Below, in pieces: positions 56,242-64,000 of a DNA stretch of 64,000 nucleotides. The notes below the pieces were generated by a model. The model saw nothing but the letters and a program-made list of their open reading frames with translations. It made no database searches and was not told the DNA's origin. The position numbers and the translations under genes were made by a program. How positions within the stretch are numbered: position 1 is the stretch's first letter; each line of letters begins with the position of its first letter. The stretch is from Zoroaster sp. YZ-2022 (taxonomy: Eukaryota > Echinodermata > Asteroidea > Forcipulatida > Zoroasteridae): positions 12,846,060-12,910,059 of the forward strand of contig CM055823.1 of the NCBI GenBank assembly GCA_029582265.1. The letters are read 5' to 3'.

Positions 56242-58902
56242 AGATTACCAATAGTAGTGTGTAGGCCAGAGTGACATTATTATATATATTCTAAATGTAT
56301 GGCAAATATCATTTATTAAATTCAAATAAGCGCCACAATAAGCTAAGTTTCGTACATCAAAAGAGGGAGCTCACGATGATAAAGAGGGGTACAGAGCCAA
56401 AGGGAAGGGAGAACCAAACGTTTTTGTGTCCGCCTTTTTTGCTTGCAGTGTTCCCCTTTTTGGCAAACTGCCCCTAATTTTGCCACCCTGTATTGCCAGT
56501 GGAACCTTGTAGGCCTACCTATAGACCCGCTAGTGTTCGATGTCACGTAAATGATGTCATCATGGCCGAATTCAGAATTGCAAATTCAGACTCGCCCCCA
56601 GAAAAAATCTTAATCTCAGATTTTCCTTCTCCAAAGTAGACCTACACTTTTTTGCCCGGAAGCAGTAATTGTTGGCCATCTCTTGGAATATATCGAGCTG
56701 TCCCTAATTTTAAAACGGATGTGTCACCAAAGAAAACACAAGTGAGTTTCAAAGTGTATTCATCATTGAGAAAGTCCATTAGTGCTACTTGAAGTATATT
56801 ACTACTCTGTGATTACGGATTCAAATTACATTTCGTTATAACAGATCCAAAGTGCGTTATAACGGATATTCGCAGTCCATTATAATCACAATCCGTTACA
56901 ACGAGTCACAATATGTTATATTTTTAGGGAATAACAGTTTGTCGCATGGTCATTACCACTGGTTAATGAGCGGTTTTGGGCGTGGCCACAGGCTATAAAG
57001 GACCGAGCTGAGGGAATTAGCAATAACCAGATTATCAAATTAACAAATAATCTAAAAAGTTACTTGATGTTAAGTTTGTACAAATATCAATTATCCTGAG
57101 AAAAGTGCTTCCCTCTTAGAGATAACTTGTTATATGTCGAATTTACAAAAGTTTGCCAGTTTAACAGTTTTCGTTGTTTTCTCAAAAACGTAAGCACCTA
57201 TTGTGATGACATTTCCACATGTTAGTTTTATGATATAATTTCTGAAATCTAGAAGTTTGAAATGAACGTACAATGTTGTACCTTTCCTTTAATCTATAGC
57301 TAGAAAATAATATGAATTTATATTCACTTTTTCGACAGTTTTGCTTAAAAGGCATTTCGAAATTAGTCCGCGTCCAGTTAGGCTTTCTTTTTATAAAATA
57401 AATTCTCCAATGAAGTGAAATGAGAAATAGGCCTATTTATCTGGTAGCCTGTATGTAGCATTTCTCAACCTTAATCTCAATTCTCAATCTTTTGAAATTG
57501 AAGATTTCAATCTCAATGTATTTGGAATTGAAGATCTTAGATGAAATACTGAAACCTTTTAGTCTTCGAGGCTGAGGGACAATTCCTGACGGCTGAACCA
57601 CACATGCGTTGGGTTGAACGAAGGAAATCATAAATATCCATATGACATCAGTATTCTTGCCCGGGCGGATGCCTAGCGGCAGAAAGCCCTGGGTGTTCTA
57701 GCTGGAGAAGAACGATTTTTAGTTCCCCGATAGACATGAATTCTTTTCCTCCACTTGGGGATATTTCATTCCATTTGCCGATGGTTTTGTTGGCAGGTTA
57801 GTTCCGGTTCTCAAGTACTGTTGAAATAGCACCTGTATAGAGTTGTGGTACCTGACCGGATTTATAAATCGACAAAGACTGTTGTGTTATTGTCTACACA
57901 AACATGTCTTCTCTTATGACACAATTTGTCTGTTTTTGTTCGATAAATCTGGCCATTTGCTTTTGCAAAAAGCCTTTTTTTGTGTTTGCGTTTTATTCAA
58001 TTATTTCGACATTAACAATATTTAAACGTGTTGATTGATCCACGCCCAACCACATGTGGCTCCAGATTCACTGTGTAATTACAAAGACTAAAAACCTTTA
58101 TTTTAGATACTCACGAGTTCAATGCGACTCTATATAGATGAAATGGTAGCCATTAGCAAGATTCCATTCTTTTGCAAATAACACTTATTGTATAATTCTG
58201 AAAAGATAAAATGTACTGGTACAATGTATTTTTTGTACATTATCATTATGTGTTTAGAACCATGTGAAGGAGGCATGGCTTATGTTGAAATGTCGTCATA
58301 CCTACCGGATAGTATAGCCGTTTTTCTAGCCCCCCACCCCCACATGATTTTGTTATATGTATGCGCTGAAAAAGTACCTAGTTTGCATCTTCCGCAAAAC
58401 GTAACCCCCCCAAAAAAATGAACCCTTTGGTGCAATATCCTTGGGCCCTCATTCTTCACATACTCTCTTTTGAGCCTTTTTTCAAGGTGGCTAATTTTAA
58501 TTTCATTAAAAACAGCATTGCCCCAGAAGGGTTTTGGACTAGACCGTGCCTGGTGAATCCACTTCGGACACGGTTTGTGTTAGAATAGTACATGCATGCA
58601 GTTTCAGGCCAATTAATATAGGCTTTTTGAGGGATGCTTTTCAAACTGGATAAACATTGTGTTATTAAAAAATAGTTCACCCACTCTAAAGAGTGCCACC
58701 TATAATGGTTGCCATATCTTCCCCCAAAAAACACGAAAAATAGCCCAACAAAACAACAAAAACAACAAGAACAACAAGACAAAAGGCGTAAACACATTAC
58801 ACGAGGCCAATCTATAAAATGTCATCTAAATTGGTCATCCATTTCTGTAATTTCACAAGTAAATAGAGGGCAGCGTTGTTTCATAAAGCGTACAATATTC
58901 CC
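56242..58902. other. No gene seen; repeat fragments
   Basis: A copy of the GTTAATGA.C.GTTTTGGGC repeat at about 56960-57007 followed by family sequence ending GTTGTACCTTTCCTTTAA near 57302. Repeated CGTTATAACGGAT / ATCCGTTA motifs at about 56835-56920. No coding sequence is supported. Confidence 0.5.
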
Positions 58903-59115
58903 TTAAAGGGGCAGTATGGTCACATTGGAATCGGAGTGCTAGATTTAAATTAACTCAGTGATTGCCATAATATCACCACATGATAAGGTCATATTACTGT
59001 TGCTGCTGCATAACTGAGCCAGTAATATTTAGTCACATGTGTTAATCTTAAACCAGGACACCGATTCCATGCCCTGCTGAATGTTTGTTTGATCGTGACG
59101 ATGCTGTTCCTTTAA
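58903..59115. mobile_element. MITE, AAAGGGACAGT family, copy 5
   Basis: TTAAAGGGGCAGTATGGTCA at the left, GATTCCATGCCCTGCTGAAT and GATGCTGTTCCTTTAA at the right. The left arm lacks the CATGGAATC-containing third. Confidence 0.8.
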
Positions 59116-59990
59116 ATACAAAGTTCATCTTATGATCATTCAGACAACAGGGAGTGTATACAAAATAATGAAATACGACAATAAGTACAATTGGATCGTA
59201 TTCTGAATGAAATGCTCGCAACTGAATGATCACTTCAGGCAAAACGATGTTTTATAAATAGTCATATTTGCGTATTGTAATTGCTGATTGACATTGCATC
59301 GTACTGCGGAATGGAACCGGCAATATCGGATCTTTCTGTGTGAAAGCAAATATCCGACGTGTATGATATGGTCTTTACTCTTATTTTGATTTTAAAATAA
59401 TACCAAAGGGAGTACAGATGACAGCCCCCCAATCTCATCAACCCCCAATACAGGCTTTGCTCGTATCGTTACAAACTAGACTGCTCTTCGAACTGATGAC
59501 TTACGCCATGTTCTGAGCACGCACCGTAATTTCCATCGTGACATTGACAATGCCTGCAGCTTAATCATATGTGTCGGTTTTCCCCTTAATTTGTCCATAA
59601 ATTGAGAAGGATTTTCCGGGATTACGAGCATTACGGAACGTGATGGGAGAGTAGTTGGCGAGGCGGAACATTCGCACGCAGTCAATCCAATCAGTTAGAT
59701 TATAGACACGATGATTACGACTAAATGAATGCCTGCATGACTATCTTTGTGTAGATTATATGATATTGGTTAATTAATTTGGTGGTCATAACAAGTCTTA
59801 TTGCAAACACAATCACTCATATTACGGGCCTGAAAGGTCTGACATGTTTGTTTTTGAATGACAATTTATTACCTTTTTATAATGTAATTTCTAAAATAGC
59901 AATACGATGCCAGGAACGGATCATAATGGAAGAGAAAGGTATGATATCATACTTTAATATTCTATATATGAATACAATTAATATGAGCTG
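59116..59990. other. No gene seen
   Basis: A short minus-strand frame at 59476-59685 has no family signature. No repeat structure is recognised. Confidence 0.45.
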
Positions 59991-59992
59991 CC

Positions 59993-60106
59993 ACCCCACT
60001 ATCAGATACCACACCTGACACTCACCCTCACTCTCAGATACCTGACACTCACCCCCACTATCAGATACTTGACACTCACCCTCACTATCAGATACCTGAC
60101 ACTGAA
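59993..60106 (+). repeat. About 27-bp tandem repeat, four copies
   Basis: The unit is TCAGATACCTGACACTCACC plus CTCACTA, with small variations. Confidence 0.85.
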
Positions 60107-60172
60107 GGTATACATACCTTAAAGCTTCTATACACTATTGGTAATCTCGAAAAACATAAATGATCCTGCAGG

Positions 60173-60533
60173 CAGTAGCGGAACAAGTTACCGCCGGGCC
60201 GGGTGGCAGAGCGCACGGTCGGGCCCCCCCCCCCCCCCAGGCATCATTCCCTAACCACACGTGATTTCCGAGAGACCCGTCATGATTACACTTCATGTTT
60301 TCAGGGGAGCTCAAAATAAAGAAAGGGCCCGGTTGATTTGTGTAAGTTCCAGCTCGGGCCCGGTCCCCCAACCACCCCCACCCCCCCCACCCCCCCCCCC
60401 CCCCCTCCACCAGAATGTTAAAAAAAAAATTTTTTTAAATAAAAAATTCTTTGGGGAGGGGGTCCGGGCCCCCCCCCCTCCGGGCCGGGGGACGGCTTGT
60501 TCCCCAGCCCCCCCCCCTGACGGTCCGCCACTG
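60173..60533. mobile_element. hAT-type non-autonomous element
   Basis: The ends are CAGTAGCGGAAC and, in complement, CAGTGGCGGACCG, flanked by an exact 8-bp duplication CCTGCAGG (60165-60172 and 60534-60541). The 8-bp duplication and CAGTGGCGGA-type ends define hAT elements. The inside is rich in C-runs (60227-60238, 60376-60405, 60470-60478) and has no transposase. Confidence 0.9.
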
Positions 60534-60541
60534 CCTGCAGG

Positions 60542-61760
60542 TGTACATTAAACTTATGTGTTAAAATCATGATCGAATTAATCATCCCGTGATTTTTCTG
60601 TGAGATAGTTTAATTTAATAAAGTTTGTAAAGCAATTTTCCTCCTTTATTTTTGGTGCAGTAGGATTTGAAGCTATATCATAAGAGACAGGTTTGCGGTG
60701 GCACCATGTTATATCTGTAATGAGTTGTGATAATTTGTTGGTTTGTATGGTTTTTGTTGGTACATTTGGTACAACACTTCAAATTCGTTATAAATAATAT
60801 TGACAAATCATTTTGCATTGTCATTATATTTCCTTGATAACGACCCAACGCAAAGAGCTGAAAATTATCACAGGTTGTTTGTTTAATGTATATCTTAAAT
60901 CCTTGATACAGCAAGTTTTCTAACATAGTATTTATAGTGTATAATAGCCTTTAAAATGAGTCCACCGTGTTTTGCGCTAACGGCAATTTATATACGACAA
61001 TTTTCTTTTTCATTAGAGCATCACTTTTTTATACTTGAGGAAAGTACAACACACGCTTCAAAATGTCGCAAAATTTTCTTCAATCTAACCTTTAACCGTT
61101 TATGTTGTAACGTTTTTATAATTATTCATCACCATTTTTTCCAGAGTTGTGATTCTTTTGGGTTTGCTGAGTTATAGCAAATTAATATAATTGACGTCAT
61201 GAAATTAAGTAAGGACTGCTGTGGCAATTGAAATGTAATTTCTTGTCTTGAGAATCCGTAGATGGTATTTCCCGCCAGATTCCTTTGGTCTTTGTGGGAA
61301 ATATTATGTTTTAAAACATTCTCAATTGGTTATCATGAAATATATGACCCAGTGAAAATCCAACAACATATGGTTTTTATTTAACTGTTGAAAGAATTTC
61401 CCCTGAAGCAAAATGAATAATTGTTACTGAACGTTTTGTTAGTCCAATTTAGTCTTTCAAATATTTTAAATTAAAGAAGCTCGTCTCAGTTATTAAATTT
61501 CTCACTGGATTTCACCGTATTGTAATAAAATCTTCCGCAGAATTTCGCATAAAGAAGATATTGCACGTACTGTAAATAATGCTATAAATATTCCCTGTAC
61601 ACGAAGATTTTAGCCACACTCGCCCCTGTCAGTCACGGTGAAATGTGATCAATTATCCGATGGGAATTCACGATTGCTGACCAGAAGAAGAAATTGGTCA
61701 AAGGAGATGGGTATACTCCTCCCCTTAATTTGGAAACCATCGTCAAATGGTTAATAAATA
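60542..61760. other. No gene seen
   Basis: AT-rich. TTTAATGTATATCTTAAATC near 60892 belongs to a dispersed repeat. No coding motif before the Penelope-like fragment. Confidence 0.5.
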
Positions 61761-61763
61761 TAT

Positions 61764-62198
61764 AGGGGTGCTCTAATTGTAACAGCTTGTAACCGCTCGA
61801 GATGCAAAACCTGTTTGTATCTCAAACCTGCTCAGAAGGTGAAAAGCCACAGTACTGGTCTCACCTACACAATCAGAACTAAATCCCAGTGTGACACACC
61901 CAATGTTATATATGCAATCTCATGTAAAAGATGTGGTATACAATATGTAGGGGAGACAAAGACCAAATTGTGTCTCCGCTTTGCTAACCATGTTTCCTCC
62001 GTGAAAACTTTTTTAAAAACCTACCCTGTGGCAATCCATTTTAACAGCCCTAATCATAGCATTAATGATGTTGAACTCATTGTAATTGAAGCCTGCACTA
62101 GCAATGATACACATCGCAAACTTAGGGAGTCACACTGGATACATCAACTTAAAACACTTCACCCATACGGCCTCAACATCAACACAGGTATCAAATAA
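61764..62198 (+). pseudogene. Penelope-like element, C-terminal GIY-YIG endonuclease fragment
   Basis: An open frame contains CNRSRCKTC, PNVIYAISCKRCGIQYVGET, KLCLRFANH, HFNSPNHSIND and RESHWIHQLKTLHPYGLN. The [I]Y...C..C...YVGeT, R...H, Hf...H and E..WI..LkTl.P.GLN pattern is the GIY-YIG endonuclease with its CCHH zinc-binding residues typical of Penelope-like elements. The frame is open to TAA but there is no reverse transcriptase upstream, so this is a 5'-truncated copy. Confidence 0.85.
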
Positions 62199-62222
62199 CC
62201 CAGCTACCTTTACCTATATCAT

Positions 62223-62590
62223 TACTATTCACTTATACCACTGCTGGATTTTATCAACTGTTCTTTTTTCAGGTATTTGTTCTAACCTGTTCCTTTTTCA
62301 GGTATTTGCTTTAACCTGTTCTCTTTTCAGATATTTGCTTTAACCTGTGCCCTTTTCAGGTATTTGTTTTAACCTGTGCTCTTTTCAGGTATTTGCTTTA
62401 ACCTGCTCTTTTTTCAAGTATTTGCTTTAACCTGCTCTTTTTTCAAGTATTTGCTTTAACCTGTCCCTTTTCAGGTATTTGCTTTAACCCGTTCTCTCCA
62501 CAGCCCTTTGTATTAACCTGTTCTCTTTTCAGGTATTTGTTCTAACCAGTTCTATTTTCAGGTATTTGCTTTAACCTGCTCTTTTTACAC
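62223..62590 (+). repeat. About 29-bp tandem repeat, roughly 12 copies
   Basis: The unit is TTTTCAGGTATTTGCTTTAA plus CCTGTTCTC, with length and base variants. It follows the GIY-YIG stop and probably lies in the element's 3' untranslated region. Confidence 0.85.
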
Positions 62591-62900
62591 TGCTCTTTAT
62601 TTACACCCAGACACCAACTCCTCAATTTGTATGGTGTAAAAAAAAAACTTTTGTTGTCGTATCCTTTTGTGTATTGCCCTATCTTTACCCTAGCCTTACT
62701 ACAAGCTGCCACCTCTACCTATTGTGTGGCTCAGTAATCCCTCCTTTGTTCACTTCTGATACTCCCATTGGCTTTTCTAGACTGATGCTTATCTTTAATT
62801 GGTCACTATTTTCCCGCCTTTTTGGATCCCGCCCCATGATCCTTTGCTTCCCCTTTTCCCTACAAATGGATGTTTTTTATGTTGTACTTTGTCAAAGCCT

Positions 62901-62930
62901 CTGATGAAGGTCCGGTTTGGATCAAAAGCT
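62901..62930 (+). ncRNA. Degenerate hammerhead-ribozyme-like core
   Basis: CTGATGA, then a GGTCC / GGATC stem with a GGTTT loop, then AAAAGC where a hammerhead core has GAAA. Hammerhead motifs are known in Penelope-like element ends. The G-to-A change in the core and the lack of a visible partner for the flanking stem suggest it is inactive. Confidence 0.4.
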
Positions 62931-62977
62931 AAGGCCACCCTCCCCATTTAATTTATATATATTTAAATATATATATT

Positions 62978-63049
62978 GGCTGATGCCGGACTCGATCCCG
63001 CGACCTCTCGATTACCGTACGAGCGCTCTACCAACTGAGCTAACCAGCC
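62978..63049 (-). pseudogene. tRNA-like sequence (Thr-type anticodon GGT)
   Basis: On the minus strand: GGCTGGTTAGCTCAGTTGGT, AGAGCGCTCGTACGGTAATC, GAGAGGTCGCGGGATCGAGT, CCGGCATCAGCC. The acceptor stem pairs over seven positions, and the D arm and B box are good. Position 33 is C instead of T and the T stem has mismatches, so it is more likely a tRNA-derived repeat head than a working tRNA gene. Confidence 0.55.
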
Positions 63050-63267
63050 CCTATGTTGGTGGGCGGTCCACTTATGCCAATTATCTATTGCTCTATGGGG
63101 GCCAGGTCAGAGGCCAAACCATATCTGCCGAGTAGCCAGAGATCAAGCCCCGGTCAGATGCAAACAACCCGGGTAACGGCAGTAGCGGGGATCACACAAT
63201 TAACGGGACACAAGCCATTTATGTGGTTGTACACAAAGTAGATTTATATGGAGAAACTGGCCTGAAT

Positions 63268-63294
<27 letters not shown>
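63268..63294. repeat. (TA)n microsatellite
   Basis: An AT dinucleotide tract of about 26 bases just before the retroelement frame at 63329. Confidence 0.9.
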
Positions 63295-63298
<4 letters not shown>

Positions 63299-63328
63299 AT
63301 ACCGCCTATCTGTATAAGGACGACGAAA

Positions 63329-64000
63329 ATGGAACAGCCTCACCAAGTCAACTTCAATTACTCCATGAAAAACATCCCTATACCGCCTACAAGCACGTAC
63401 AAGAAGAGACTCATTGAAAAAGTTGAAAGTGTCATCAAACGCATGAGATGGAAAGCCTTCTTCTTCCTAAAAGCTAAAGACGAGGATGACGATAGTGACG
63501 ATTCCAACGACGACACACAGGATGACCATAAGTTTGGGTTCCGGAGCAGAAAGTGCCCACCGCAAATTGATGAGCTGAAACCGTTTGAAGACGACATGCT
63601 GAAAATGATTGAGAACGTAAGAACAAAGGAAGTCACCGATCAGTTTCAAGACACGCTCAGAAAGGATGTCAACAAGATCAAGAGCTCCACGAAGATGCTT
63701 ATCCCCGCTGACAAGACAAGAAACCTGTACGAGACCGACCGCACCCTGTATGAAAAGCTGCTCAGAGAAACATCACCAAGAACTACCAAACCACCAACAT
63801 GACGACTCTTAACAGCATCAACGCCGAGGCACAAACCATCGCTGCAGAACTCGAAATAGACGACCGAATGGAGACCATGGCAATGAAACAAGCATTCATA
63901 ACCCTCAAAGACCACAATGACAACTTCGAAAACAACCTACCGTGCCGACTCATCAACCCCGCAAAGAGCGAAACAGGAATTGTAAGCAAACAAATCTTGG
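63329..64000 (+). pseudogene. Retroelement protein, N-terminal part of a reverse-transcriptase-type ORF, frameshifted
   Basis: The first frame (ATG 63329) encodes NYSMKNIPIPPTSTYKKRLI, RMRWKAFFFLKAKDED, acidic repeats, KCPPQIDELKPFEDDMLKMI and KSSTKMLIPADKTRNLYETD, then leaves the conserved frame at about 63770 and stops at 63802. Another frame resumes with ITKNYQTTNMTTLNSINAEA, ELEIDDRMETMAMKQAFITL, KDHNDNFENNLPCRLINPAK and runs to the window edge. I know this pattern (MRWKAFFFL, PPQI.EL..FE, PADKT.N.Y, TLKDH...F.N...CRLINPAKSE.G..SKQIL) from repeated reverse-transcriptase-type genes of marine invertebrates. The catalytic part would lie past the window; the exact clade is not assigned. Confidence 0.65.

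Noticed and set aside
59476..59685. Minus-strand ORF possibly from a retroelement
   Set aside because: No recognisable motif and no neighbouring element ends.
60261..60551. Proline-rich ORF
   Set aside because: Made by C-runs inside the hAT element.

Overview
This window is animal nuclear DNA, probably from a marine invertebrate deuterostome. An echinoderm is my best guess, from the style of the tRNA-derived SINEs and the dispersed repeats, but I could not test that. The base composition is AT-rich, spliced exons are far apart, and transposons, SINEs and tandem arrays fill nearly everything else. No bacterial features, operons or CRISPR arrays are present.

The only host gene I can support is the 3' part of APIP (methylthioribulose-1-phosphate dehydratase, methionine salvage) on the + strand. 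Exons lie at 439-487, 3069-3186, 4499-4634, 28025-28085 and 28823-28929, and are followed by two alternative last exons at 38970-39075 and 43705-43792. All junctions are GT/AG and in phase. The N-terminal exons lie upstream of the window. The zinc-binding histidines (HTH and RRHG motifs) and the catalytic-region glutamate (THMEM) are all present. Both last exons encode the same start of the C-terminal helix (CECYDYLF) and then different tails, so two C-terminal isoforms are predicted.

Repeats dominate the introns. Intron 439/3069 ends in a 24-bp minisatellite that runs up to the splice acceptor. The next intron holds a MITE with a second element nested inside it. The 23.4-kb intron (4635-28024) holds a degenerate minisatellite, a 44-bp satellite of about 44 copies inside a TTAA-flanked element, and a 5.6-kb array of a 21-bp unit that is open in all six frames and so produces giant false ORFs. 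The 28930-38969 intron holds further elements, and the stretch between the two last exons is a decayed minisatellite interrupted by transposons.

The mobile DNA falls into recurring classes: TTAA-flanked elements with CCCTCCTA or CCCTAAC ends (piggyBac-like non-autonomous elements); Leu-tRNA-derived SINEs with interchangeable middle segments; a MITE family ending AAAGGGACAGT; a second dispersed family ending AAGGGAAGGTACAACATT; TA-flanked elements; one clear hAT element with an 8-bp target duplication; a Harbinger-type internal-deletion derivative (48087-49127); Penelope-like remnants including a GIY-YIG domain (61764-62198) and a 98-bp perfect palindrome (52583-52809); and a frameshifted reverse-transcriptase-type ORF running off the right edge. 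No host gene was recognised from 43793 to 64000.
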